The position numbers were made by a program, and so were the translations under genes. The notes below the pieces were generated by a model. The model searched no databases. It had not been told where the DNA came from and saw only the letters and a list, made by a program, of their open reading frames with translations. A DNA stretch of 10,969 nucleotides from Acidaminococcales bacterium (lineage in GTDB: Bacteria; Bacillota; Negativicutes; Acidaminococcales; JAISLQ01), in the NCBI GenBank assembly GCA_031275255.1, contig JAISPA010000259.1, positions 1 to 10,969 on the forward strand. The letters run 5' to 3'. Below, piece after piece: positions 1 to 6,844 of this stretch. Positions within the stretch are counted from its first letter, which is position 1. Every line of letters starts with the position of its first letter.

Positions 1-1151
1 GCCGGCAGCCTGCCGTTAAAACCGCTTTTTCCCGCCGGGTTCAGCCCGGCTTCACGCAAAAATCCCACCACCATCTCCGCTACCGCCGGGGCCGCGGTCA
101 GGCCCGGCGACTGCATTCCGGCCGCCTGCACGAGTCCGCGCGTTACGGCGGAATTTCTCACAACAAAGTCGTCTGTGTCGGAAATCGCACGCAGGCCGGA
201 AAACTGTGTGATAACGGAAGAGAGCGGCAAGTCCGGGATTATATTTCTTGCGGTTTGCACCACGAAGTCCAGGCCTTTGCCGGTTGTGGCGGTATCTGCG
301 CTGTCGGCGGCGTTTTCCGCGTTAGGCCCGATAAAACATTCACCGTTGTAAGTGGAGGCCGCCAGCACTCCTTTGCCGTATTGGCCGGGAATGGGAAAAA
401 CGACCGAATTGACTAGGTTTTTAGTAGCCGCGCGGTCAAAAACCAGATATTCGCCGCGCCTTGGCGTGATGGTAAAACTCCTGTCGCCGGCCAGCCCGCT
501 TACCTCGCCGGCGTCAAGGCCGGCCGCGTTCACGGCATAACGGGTCCGAATCTGTCCTTGGTTGGTATTGACGGCGCTAAGACGGCCGCTTTCCATGTCA
601 AACCCTTTTACTTCACAGTTAAGGAGTATCCGCGCGCCGTTTTGCGCGGCACATTCGGCAAAAGCGACCGCAGCGGTAAAAGGAGAAATTACACCGGCCG
701 TCGGCGCGTAAAGAGCGGTTTTTATGTCTTTGGCAAGATTGGGCTCGCGTCGGAAGATTTCATCGCCCGCAAGCAAAGCGAGGCCGGGTACGCCGTTTTG
801 CGCGCCGCGCGCGTAAAGTTCTTCGAGAACGGCTGTTTCATCCCCGGTCTTTGCCACCACCAGGGAACCCGTCCAGCGGATTTCCAGGCCAAGTTCGTCT
901 TCCAGCTGGTGGTATAAAAAGTTGCCGCGCGCGTTGGTAAGCCCCTTGACGCTGTCCGGCTCGGGATCAAAGCCGGCGTGCAGTATACCGCTGTTGGCCT
1001 TGGTAGTTCCGGTTGACAAGTCAGGTGCTTTTTCGGTCAGCGTTATCGCCAGGTTATATTTTGACAACTCACGCGCTATGGCGGCGCCGACAATTCCGCC
1101 GCCGATAACGACGACGTCGGCCGTCAGGATATTGCGCATCTTATCGCTCAT
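1..1151 (-). CDS. FAD-dependent oxidoreductase (GlpA / L-2-hydroxyglutarate oxidase-like), 3' end cut by window
   Basis: The minus-strand frame is open from 1151 to the window edge, giving 383 residues without a stop; the C-terminus lies outside. Near the N-terminus (residues 17-22) is the dinucleotide-binding motif GGGIVG after a hydrophobic beta strand. An AANSGILHAGFD-like stretch (read as KANSGILHAGFD, about residue 50) and a late AVNAAGLDAGE strand are typical of the DAO family, as is GEYLVFD in the middle. In this family FAD oxidises a hydroxy- or amino-acid, or glycerol 3-phosphate. Many Bacillota homologues are about 480-500 residues and end in a BFD-like [2Fe-2S] domain, which could follow here but is not visible. 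The substrate cannot be told from sequence. ATG at 1151 was chosen; an in-frame ATG at 1139 is equally possible because neither has a clear Shine-Dalgarno sequence. It is divergent from the MgtC operon. Confidence 0.85.
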   Translation of the reverse strand, partial: MSDKMRNILTADVVVIGGGIVGAAIARELSKYNLAITLTEKAPDLSTGTTKANSGILHAGFDPEPDSVKGLTNARGNFLYHQLEDELGLEIRWTGSLVVAKTGDETAVLEELYARGAQNGVPGLALLAGDEIFRREPNLAKDIKTALYAPTAGVISPFTAAVAFAECAAQNGARILLNCEVKGFDMESGRLSAVNTNQGQIRTRYAVNAAGLDAGEVSGLAGDRSFTITPRRGEYLVFDRAATKNLVNSVVFPIPGQYGKGVLAASTYNGECFIGPNAENAADSADTATTGKGLDFVVQTARNIIPDLPLSSVITQFSGLRAISDTDDFVVRNSAVTRGLVQAAGMQSPGLTAAPAVAEMVVGFLREAGLNPAGKSGFNGRLP

Positions 1152-1211
1152 CTTTCGCAAAGCGTGCCCACACCGCTTAAAATGGATATTTTACTGTTTT
1201 GTTCGCGAAAA

Positions 1212-1230
1212 TTTGCTATAATAAAGCAAA
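1212..1230 (+). promoter_or_regulatory. Extended -10 promoter inside an inverted repeat, upstream of the mgtC-like gene
   Basis: TGCTATAAT at 1214-1222 is a perfect extended -10 (TGn plus TATAAT); no good -35 is seen 16-18 bases upstream, which extended -10 promoters tolerate. Transcription would begin near 1229, leaving a leader of about 27 nt. The same bases lie in an inverted repeat, TTTGCT (1212-1217) and AGCAAA (1225-1230) with a 7-base centre, so a dimeric repressor bound there would cover the -10 box. The operator role is inference. Confidence 0.6.
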
Positions 1231-1255
1231 ATTAAAAAACGTACTGTGAGGCGCC

Positions 1256-1951
1256 ATGATGATATTTACTTCTGTTGAATCGCAAATGATAATAAGGCTG
1301 GTTCTGGCCTGTGTCCTCGGCGGTCTTATCGGGCTGGAACGGGCGAGCGGCGACCGTCCGGCCGGTTTTCGCACACATACCTTGGTCTGTATGGGTTCAT
1401 GCCTGTTCATGCTCGTATCTATTTATGGCTTCACTGGTATGGGGACGGTACGTGATCCCGCGCGGCTGGCGGCTCAAGTAGTCAGCGGCATAGGCTTTCT
1501 CGGCGCCGGCACGATATTGCACGAAGGCGTCAACGTCAAAGGCCTGACAACCGCGGCCAGCATCTGGATGATATCGGCCATCGGGCTGGCCGTGGGCGCG
1601 GGGCTGTACAGCATAGGCGTGTTCGCCACTATGCTCATGCTGGGTACGCTGCTCTTTCTGGGGCGCTGGGGCATAATCGCCAATTTCGCCAAACACAGCG
1701 AACTTTACCTGCTTACGATAAAAGCTAAAGACCTGCCTGGCAATATAGAAAAAATTACGGAACATCTGCGCATTGACGGCGTAAAAATAAAAAGCGCCAA
1801 TGTTACGCGCGATTTGGTAAACGAGACGATCGCGTTCAGTATTTATGTACGCATCGACAACGAAAAAATGGACTGTTTCAATAATATCCTGACAGAGATA
1901 AAAAATTTCGCCGGTATTACAAGCGTGGAAAATATCATGCATATGAAATGA
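1256..1951 (+). CDS. MgtC/SapB family membrane protein
   Basis: A 231-residue protein with the MgtC/SapB layout. A hydrophobic N-terminal region (residues about 10-150) has several membrane segments and the family signature GGLIGLERA followed by RPAGFRTHTLVCMGS, then the conserved GIGFLGAGTI stretch with a following GLTTAASIW segment. A soluble C-terminal part (about 152-231) resembles the ACT-like domain of longer MgtC proteins. MgtC proteins sit in the inner membrane; in pathogens MgtC acts on F-ATPase and phosphate or magnesium homeostasis, but most environmental homologues have no defined role. GAGG at 1248-1251 precedes two consecutive ATGs (1256 and 1259); spacing fits the second slightly better, which would change the protein by one residue. 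It overlaps the downstream HAD gene by ATGA, implying coupled translation. Confidence 0.9.
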   Translation: MMIFTSVESQMIIRLVLACVLGGLIGLERASGDRPAGFRTHTLVCMGSCLFMLVSIYGFTGMGTVRDPARLAAQVVSGIGFLGAGTILHEGVNVKGLTTAASIWMISAIGLAVGAGLYSIGVFATMLMLGTLLFLGRWGIIANFAKHSELYLLTIKAKDLPGNIEKITEHLRIDGVKIKSANVTRDLVNETIAFSIYVRIDNEKMDCFNNILTEIKNFAGITSVENIMHMK

Positions 1952-2811
1952 CTTTGACCAAAAACATTATAACACAAAAGCGGGAGATAAAAAATAAATT
2001 GGATGTAAATATAAAAAAGCGCATAGCAAAAATCAAATGTTTTCTTTTTGACATGGACGGCACCGTTTACCTTGGCAGCCGGCTTTTGCCCGGCGCGGCC
2101 GAAACCTTGGCCGCGCTGAAAGCCGGCGGGCGGAAATATTGTTTCCTTACCAACAATTCTTCGCGCGATCCGGCTTATTACCGGAACAAACTGCGGAAAA
2201 TGGGTATTGAAACTAAAAGCGCCGACATAATAATATCGTCCCACTCACTGCTTGATTATCTGTCCGGCCAGCCCGGGCGGAGACTGTTTGTGCTTGGCGT
2301 CGGGGCGCTTAAAAGCCTTTTGCGCAAGGGAGGGCATACTGTCGTCTCAGAAGGCGGCCGCGCCGTCGATTATGTGGTCGTCGGGTTTGACACCGGACTC
2401 AATTATAAGAATCTTGTCATAGCCTGTCAGTACGTAGACGGCGGCGCGCCTTACATTGCCACTCACCCCGATGTACGCTGCCCGCTGGAGGACGGCAGAT
2501 ATATTCCCGACTGCGGCAGCCTGCTGGCGCTTATCAAAGCGGCCACCGGCAAAGATTGTTTGATAACGGCGGGAAAACCCAGCCGTTACATGATCGCCGC
2601 CGCCTTGCGGCGCACAGGCTTTAAGCCCGAAGAATTGGCCGTGGTAGGCGACAGGCTTTATACCGACATCGCTTTGGGGTGCGCCGCCGGCATATTTTCC
2701 ATACTGCTGCTCTCAGGCGAAACAACCGTGAAAGACTTGGAAAACAGCGCTTGGCAGCCTGATCTCATATTGAACGGCATAGGCGATATGCTTGATTTTT
2801 TGCGTGCCTGA
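1948..2811 (+). CDS. HAD-superfamily sugar/aryl phosphatase, NagD / HAD-IIA type
   Basis: A 287-residue hydrolase with all four HAD motifs: motif I DMDGT (nucleophile Asp35, acid/base Asp37), motif II TNNSS (Thr68), motif III Lys210 in TAGKPS, and motif IV GDRLYTD (Asp235, Asp240) for Mg2+. The large C2-type cap between motifs II and III places it in the HAD-IIA group with NagD, PGP and 4-nitrophenylphosphatases, cytosolic enzymes that dephosphorylate small phosphorylated metabolites. The substrate is not predictable. The start overlaps the MgtC stop (ATGA, 1948-1951) and lacks its own Shine-Dalgarno sequence, which suggests translational coupling. The first 27 or so residues form a basic, Ile/Lys-rich extension not typical of the family. 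A TTG start at 1999, 12 nt after GGGAG (1982-1986), would remove much of it. Start uncertain, identity firm. Confidence 0.9.
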   Translation: MTLTKNIITQKREIKNKLDVNIKKRIAKIKCFLFDMDGTVYLGSRLLPGAAETLAALKAGGRKYCFLTNNSSRDPAYYRNKLRKMGIETKSADIIISSHSLLDYLSGQPGRRLFVLGVGALKSLLRKGGHTVVSEGGRAVDYVVVGFDTGLNYKNLVIACQYVDGGAPYIATHPDVRCPLEDGRYIPDCGSLLALIKAATGKDCLITAGKPSRYMIAAALRRTGFKPEELAVVGDRLYTDIALGCAAGIFSILLLSGETTVKDLENSAWQPDLILNGIGDMLDFLRA

Positions 2812-2883
2812 AATTTGCGCGTGTTTTAACCGGGCAGCAGTATTAGGCCTATGCCGGCAGGGTTTGCATATTTGTCAAGAAAG

Positions 2884-3214
2884 GAAAACATCCGGTTTTC
2901 GTTTCCCCTGCCGCTTTGGGAAAACGCGGGCGAATTGGCCAAAGCCGCCGTCGTTTCTTAGTGAAGCAGGGAAACAGGGATTTTACTGTTTGAGCGTAGC
3001 GAGTTTAAAATCCCTCCCGGCGAGTTTGAAACGCATCGGCTGAGGGAATTGAGCGAGAGTTTCCCAAAGGGAAAATTACTTGGGCGCGTTACCGCGCCGG
3101 ACGGCAAACCGTCTCGCAAAGCTTATCCGTGATTCTAGTCGGATAACAGTATTGATTAAGTGATAAAAAACCGCACGGCCGCCCCCACGCCACACGAAGC
3201 CTGGAAAGGCTTCG
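2884..3214. other. Hairpin-rich non-coding element in a convergent gap
   Basis: No credible gene lies between 2812 and 3361. Instead there is a dense series of inverted repeats: 2884-2889 with 2895-2900; 2901-2911 with 2966-2975 (one bulge) enclosing 2913-2919 with 2939-2945; 2977-2985 with 3006-3014 (nine perfect pairs); 3044-3048 with 3062-3066; 3061-3066 with 3070-3075; 3084-3089 with 3094-3099 (loop TTAC); 3101-3105 with 3110-3114; 3123-3129 with 3140-3146; and 3195-3201 with 3208-3214. Some are mutually exclusive: AAACAG (2972-2977) can also pair with CTGTTT (2986-2991). Similar TTGAGCG...GAGTTT loops occur twice (about 2990-3006 and 3049-3062). This could be a dispersed REP-like repeat or a structured RNA; sequence alone cannot decide. 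Confidence 0.55.
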
Positions 3215-3275
3215 ACACGGGCATAAATGCACGTTCGGGCCGTCAATAGCTGCGGGTTCTCCCTAAATGAAAAAA

Positions 3276-3350
3276 TTTCCGGCAATACACTTTCTACTCT
3301 CGCGCAGTCTGCTGACAGGCAAAATGGAAAGGTATTGCCGGAAAATATTT
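3276..3350. terminator. Large inverted repeat, probable bidirectional terminator
   Basis: Thirteen perfect pairs join 3276-3288 (TTTCCGGCAATAC) to 3332-3344 across a 43-base loop, with A/T tracts outside both arms. Read leftwards, the stem ends in a T-run (3270-3278) just past the chemotaxis gene stop at 3362. Read rightwards it is followed by TATTTTTT. This is the form expected of a rho-independent terminator shared by convergent genes, although the loop is unusually long. Confidence 0.6.
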
Positions 3351-3361
3351 TTTGCGATTTT

Positions 3362-5095
3362 TTAATATTTGAATTTAGAAGAAATAACGCTCAGGTCTTC
3401 CGCCATTTGCGCCAACACTTGGCTGGAGGAAGCTATTTCCTCGGTTGAAGCCGCCTGTTCCTGCGCGGCGGCGGACACGTTGGAAACTTCGCTGAGGATT
3501 ATATCGACCGCGGCCCTGACGTCACGGGTAGACAATTCGGTGCGTTCCCCTTCTTCCACGGTGGTCTGCACGCTTAACTTGACGTCGGCTATCTGTTTGG
3601 CGAGCGAATTGATCAAGGAAGCGATCTGCACGAAAGACTGTCCCGCGCCGTTGACTTTATCCACACCCTGCCCGACCAAATTGCGCTGCTCGTTCATCAG
3701 GTCAACGGTACGCTGGATGCTCTGGGTATTTTTGGCGATAAGCTCGTCAATCTCCTGGGCGGCCTTGCCGGATTCTTCAGCCAGTTTGCGCACTTCTTCG
3801 GCGACCACGGCGAAGCCTCTGCCGTGTTCGCCCGCGCGGGCGGCCTCAATGGCGGCGTTCAAAGCCAACAGATTGGTTTGGCTGGCTATGCTTGTGATCA
3901 TTTCCACTATTTCGCTTATTTTGTTGGAACTGTCTTTTAACTCGGTTACCGCTTCGGTAACCTTCGCCGTACCCTCGCCCAGGGAATTTATGCTCTTAAC
4001 GGCGGTTTCTACGCTTTCGTTGCCTGTGCGCGAAGTTTTGGACGTTTCGTCGGCGGTAGACGCTATGCTGCCGGTTGTCTCCGCTATATTCCGCAATGAT
4101 TTCACGGAATTTTCCACCAGCGATTTGGCCTGATCCAAGCTGCGGCTGGCCTTTTCGGTGGATTCCAGCATAGTGGTGGAGGCGTTGGCCACCTCGCCCG
4201 AGGCGTTGGCCGTCTGGTCCGCGTTGGCGTGCAATTCTTCGCTGGAAGCGGCGATGTTTTCCGCGATACTGCCGATGCTTTTGACTGTCGCCACAAGGTT
4301 CTCGCTCATTTTGCTCAGCGCCCGCCCCATAGCGCCAAACTCGTCGCCGCGCGCGGACGTTTCCGGCTTTATCCTGACAGTCAAATCATTGTCGGATATG
4401 GACAGCGCGACAGATGTCACTTCGTTGAGCACAGTCGTTATGTTTTTGGAGATATAGAGGCCAAATAACAAAACTAAAAACGAAGCGCCCACAATTATCG
4501 CGGCCATAACTTTCAAAATCAGGGAAACCTCGCTTGCCTGCGCGGCATCCATGGCGCGGCTCGCTTTAGTCAGTATGTCAATCAATTCAGACAAAGATGC
4601 GTCGAGCTTTTCAAACTCCTTCATATAAGAGCCGTCTTTATAGTCGTTGAATATCGCCAGCCCGGCCGGGTCGCGGGCGTTCCTGGCCAGTTCGCGCGCC
4701 CTGCTGTTGGACTGGCGAAACTCCGCGAGCGATTTTTGCATTTTGGCCCTGGCCGCGTCTTCGGCCGCCCCGGATGACACTGTCTTTAAATAATCGGCGA
4801 TAATGTCATCGTTTTCTTTCGCCGCCTGCTCGGTGTTCGTGGCCAGTGCCCTGATGCGGTTGGCGTCAGTTTCCAAGGCGGCGTCCAAAAGCAGGGCATA
4901 CCTCTTCCACAGGTTGGACCTCACCTGGTTAATATACATAACCGGCCGGACAAAATTGACGGTCTTGTACTCACTCTCCTTAACATTGTAATCCAGAAAA
5001 TACCCGCCCATCGCACCAAGCAAAATAGCGACAATCACCGAAATAAATATAAGGAAAAGGATCTTCGTGCGAGTTTTGAAATTTGTAAACGACAT
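3362..5095 (-). CDS. Methyl-accepting chemotaxis protein with periplasmic four-helix sensor
   Basis: A 577-residue transmembrane chemoreceptor. TM1 spans about residues 12-34. A roughly 155-residue extracytoplasmic domain, rich in Ala/Glu/Arg helices, resembles the 4HB_MCP type. TM2 spans about 191-215, HAMP about 216-268, and the rest is a long cytoplasmic coiled coil. The signalling tip is unmistakable (about 402-432), including [18 protein letters not shown] and [12 protein letters not shown], the CheA/CheW contact region. There is no C-terminal NWETF-type tether for CheR. The ligand is unknown. The start is set at 5095 (MSFTNF) because AGAGGAGG lies 10 nt before it; an ATG 33 bases upstream would place that Shine-Dalgarno inside the coding region. 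No other chemotaxis gene is present, so it is an orphan receptor feeding an array encoded elsewhere. Confidence 0.95.
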   Translation of the reverse strand: MSFTNFKTRTKILFLIFISVIVAILLGAMGGYFLDYNVKESEYKTVNFVRPVMYINQVRSNLWKRYALLLDAALETDANRIRALATNTEQAAKENDDIIADYLKTVSSGAAEDAARAKMQKSLAEFRQSNSRARELARNARDPAGLAIFNDYKDGSYMKEFEKLDASLSELIDILTKASRAMDAAQASEVSLILKVMAAIIVGASFLVLLFGLYISKNITTVLNEVTSVALSISDNDLTVRIKPETSARGDEFGAMGRALSKMSENLVATVKSIGSIAENIAASSEELHANADQTANASGEVANASTTMLESTEKASRSLDQAKSLVENSVKSLRNIAETTGSIASTADETSKTSRTGNESVETAVKSINSLGEGTAKVTEAVTELKDSSNKISEIVEMITSIASQTNLLALNAAIEAARAGEHGRGFAVVAEEVRKLAEESGKAAQEIDELIAKNTQSIQRTVDLMNEQRNLVGQGVDKVNGAGQSFVQIASLINSLAKQIADVKLSVQTTVEEGERTELSTRDVRAAVDIILSEVSNVSAAAQEQAASTEEIASSSQVLAQMAEDLSVISSKFKY

Positions 5096-5105
5096 TGATA
5101 ATTGG

Positions 5106-5113
5106 CCTCCTCT
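5106..5113 (-). promoter_or_regulatory. Ribosome binding site that fixes the chemoreceptor start
   Basis: Minus strand AGAGGAGG lies 10 nt upstream of ATG 5095 and inside the longer frame that would begin at 5128. It is the only strong Shine-Dalgarno match near the gene start and favours the shorter protein. Confidence 0.75.
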
Positions 5114-5240
5114 CAAATCTTTTGCCATGATTTAGACTAAACTAAGTACCGGGCGCGATGTGCTTTGCCGTGAAAGAACAAAACGGCGGCGTTTTTTAAG
5201 AACGCATTTCAGTTCAGCAATAAAGACAGATATCATACCA

Positions 5241-5259
5241 CTACTATAAAGCTACTATA
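5241..5259. repeat. Short direct repeat CTACTATA with 11-bp period
   Basis: CTACTATA occurs at 5241-5248 and again at 5252-5259, one helical turn apart, in the 220-bp gap between the divergent chemoreceptor and exporter genes. It sits 56-74 bases upstream of the exporter -35 box. Same-face spacing suits a DNA-binding protein. I found no convincing promoter for the chemoreceptor in this gap, and nothing else notable between 5129 and 5314. Confidence 0.3.
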
Positions 5260-5314
5260 TCCTGGCTATTTTTGCAATCATGTTTTTGCATAAATTCCCG
5301 GCAAATAAAAAATG

Positions 5315-5343
5315 TTGACTATTGACAAGGACGGGCATATAGT
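5315..5343 (+). promoter_or_regulatory. Sigma-A promoter of the MFS exporter
   Basis: TTGACT (5315-5320), a 17-base spacer and TATAGT (5338-5343) closely match the sigma-A consensus. The predicted transcript starts near 5350 and leaves a leader of about 122 nt before ATG 5472. Confidence 0.75.
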
Positions 5344-5471
5344 TTAAAGTGGCGCACGTGGAAGAACTACCCGGCTTTTTCCCGCGGACGCACGGAAATT
5401 CGGCGTCGCGGTCGCGCGGCGCTAATTTTGCCCGCTGTATTTATTTTCAAATCTGGAGATTATTTTCGCCA

Positions 5472-6644
5472 ATGAAAAAATCCTTCCTTTCTCTACCCTT
5501 GCTGCTAGTTGCGGCCGGGCATCTGGCGGTGGACCTTGGGCAAGGCGCCCTGCCGGTCCTTCTGCCTTTCATAAGGGATTTGTTCGGTCTAAGCTATACG
5601 CAAGTAGGTATAGTGGTAATGGTGCAAAATATCACATCTTCGGTCATACAGCCTCTGTTCGGGTATATGATCGACAAAGTGTACTGGCCGCCGCTTTTGC
5701 CTGTCAGCATATTTATTGCGGCCATCGCCATGTCTTTGACCGGCTACGCGCTTTCTTACGGCTGGCTGCTCGTAATAATCGTATTCGCCGGCCTCGGCAG
5801 CGCCTGTTTTCACCCGCAGGGCGCCGTAGCTATCAACAGCATCAGCGACGACGATACGCGCGGCAAGAGCATGGGCCTGTTTTCCGTGGGCGGCAACCTT
5901 GGCTTTGCGCTCGGCTCCCTCTTTATGGCCTTTTTATTGACCAAGTTGGCAGGGGGGCTGTCCGGCACGATATATTTTGCCATACCTAGCGTAACCGTCG
6001 CGCTTTTGCTTTGCCTGAGCCTCGGCAAAATACCGGACATCCGGAAAAGCAACCCGGGGAAGGGCCGCGCCTGCCAAAAAAACGCCACTCCGTATTTGCT
6101 GCTGGCAATCCTCCTGGCAGTCATCTTTGTGCGTTCAACGATACATACAAGCCTGCAAACTTATATGCCGCTTTATTACATCAACTATCTCAAGGAAGAT
6201 CCGGCTTACGCCGGTTACCTGGTGGCTCTTTTTCTTTTTGGCGGGGCCTGTGGGACATTTATCGGGGCAAGCCTGAGCGACCGGTTCGGGCGCAAGACGA
6301 TTATCGTCCTGTCGATGGCCGCAAGCATGCCGCTGATTGCATTTTTTCCGCATGTAAGCGGCCTGCTATGCCAGCTTGCGGTGTTTTTGGCAGGCCTTGC
6401 CCTTGTATCTTCCTTCGCGACGACGCTGGTACTGGCGCAAGAAATGATGCCCGCCAACATTGGCGTGGCGTCCGGCCTCACGGTGGGATTCAGCGTCGGC
6501 CTCGGCGGGGTTGGCACGACACTGTTAGGCGCGGCGGCGGATCATTTTGATTTGCCGGCGGTATTGCTGATTCTCGCGCTCATGCCGATAGCGGGCCTGG
6601 TCTGCGCGCTTTGGCTGCCTGGCAGGATGTTTGTCCGCCGTTAA
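5472..6644 (+). CDS. MFS exporter, fosmidomycin-resistance (Fsr) family
   Basis: A 390-residue, very hydrophobic protein with about 12 membrane segments, close to the 406 residues of E. coli Fsr. Family marks include HLAVDLGQGALPVLLPF near residues 17-33, the loop GYMIDK between TM2 and TM3, the intramembrane stretch GSACFHPQGAVAINS (109-123), and a second motif A-like loop, GASLSDRFGRKT (265-276). Fsr proteins are proton-driven inner-membrane exporters that confer fosmidomycin resistance when overproduced; the natural substrate is unclear. ATG 5472 is chosen although its GGAGAT (5455-5460) is spaced rather far, 11 nt. A GTG at 5349 would add 41 non-hydrophobic residues and lies at the predicted transcription start, so it is rejected. 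No clear terminator follows, and it is convergent with the tRNA-like gene. Confidence 0.85.
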   Translation: MKKSFLSLPLLLVAAGHLAVDLGQGALPVLLPFIRDLFGLSYTQVGIVVMVQNITSSVIQPLFGYMIDKVYWPPLLPVSIFIAAIAMSLTGYALSYGWLLVIIVFAGLGSACFHPQGAVAINSISDDDTRGKSMGLFSVGGNLGFALGSLFMAFLLTKLAGGLSGTIYFAIPSVTVALLLCLSLGKIPDIRKSNPGKGRACQKNATPYLLLAILLAVIFVRSTIHTSLQTYMPLYYINYLKEDPAYAGYLVALFLFGGACGTFIGASLSDRFGRKTIIVLSMAASMPLIAFFPHVSGLLCQLAVFLAGLALVSSFATTLVLAQEMMPANIGVASGLTVGFSVGLGGVGTTLLGAAADHFDLPAVLLILALMPIAGLVCALWLPGRMFVRR

Positions 6645-6730
6645 GTAAAATCGCGTTAAAATCAGCGTGTAGTTAAACGGCGGATAGAATTTTTCGCTGA
6701 AAAGCGCGCTCTGTGTTTATAACGATATTT

Positions 6731-6805
6731 TGGAGGCGGCGCCCGGAATCGAACGCGGGACTCAAAGCCTTGCGGGCTTTTGCCTTAACATTTGGCTACG
6801 CCGCC
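6731..6805 (-). tRNA. Atypical tRNA-Cys (GCA) or tRNA-Cys-like RNA
   Basis: On the minus strand the 75 bases fold as a cloverleaf. The acceptor stem GGCGGCG/CGCCGCC is perfect, followed by U73 and an encoded CCA. The anticodon stem AAAGC/GCTTT is perfect, with loop CCGCAAG and anticodon GCA, and the T-loop is TTCGATT. Acceptor, anticodon and U73 match cysteine identity. The oddities are C33 instead of the near-universal U33, G38 (able to pair with C32), D-loop AATGTTA with G15 changed to A and G19 to U, and a T-stem CCGCG/CCGGG with G-G and C-C mismatches in the middle. A normal bacterial tRNA-Cys has AGTGGTA in the D-loop and U33. Its own good promoter argues against a silent relic. It may be a degenerate second copy or a tRNA used outside ordinary translation. 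Confidence 0.8.
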
Positions 6806-6812
6806 GTATAAT
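6785..6812 (+). promoter_or_regulatory. Possible metA promoter overlapping the tRNA gene
   Basis: TTAACA (6785-6790), 16 bases, then TATAAT (6807-6812) reads rightwards. The -35 box lies inside the tRNA gene and the -10 box abuts the -10 of the opposing tRNA promoter. Initiation near 6819 would give metA a leader of about 370 nt. It is the only good plus-strand match I found upstream of metA. Confidence 0.45.
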
Positions 6813-6813
6813 T

Positions 6814-6842
6814 ATTATAGCCTACTCAGGTCGGTAAAGCAA
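6814..6842 (-). promoter_or_regulatory. Promoter of the tRNA-Cys-like gene
   Basis: Read on the minus strand: TTGCTT (6842-6837), a 17-base spacer, then perfect TATAAT (6819-6814). Initiation is expected around 6807, about two bases before the mature tRNA 5' end. This suggests the gene is still expressed as its own unit. Confidence 0.7.
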
Positions 6843-6844
6843 GA

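Noticed and set aside
558..917. Plus-strand frames of 80-120 codons opposite the oxidoreductase gene
   Set aside because: They are antisense shadows of a well-supported FAD protein in GC-rich DNA.
2792..3043. Open frame overlapping the end of the HAD gene
   Set aside because: It runs through the hairpin cluster, has no ribosome site and the product has no recognisable domain.
2884..3214. CRISPR array
   Set aside because: The repeats are inverted and unequal in length, with no regular direct repeat and spacer pattern and no cas genes.
3076..3285. Minus-strand open frame of 69 codons in the convergent gap
   Set aside because: It covers several palindromes, lacks a ribosome site and looks non-coding.
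5096..5128. ATG 5128 as the chemoreceptor start
   Set aside because: The strong AGAGGAGG ribosome site falls within those extra codons, pointing to ATG 5095.
5349..5471. GTG 5349 as start of the Fsr-type exporter
   Set aside because: It lies at or before the predicted transcription start, and the extra 41 residues are non-hydrophobic and unlike the family N-terminus.
6645..6730. Terminator between the exporter and the tRNA-like gene
   Set aside because: Only a 4-bp CGCT/AGCG hairpin was found, without a T-tract on either strand.
6731..6805. Treating the tRNA-Cys-like gene as a plain tRNA pseudogene
   Set aside because: Acceptor and anticodon stems are perfect, CCA is encoded and a good promoter is placed exactly for it; decay would be expected to hit these too. 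Not excluded, but not the best reading.
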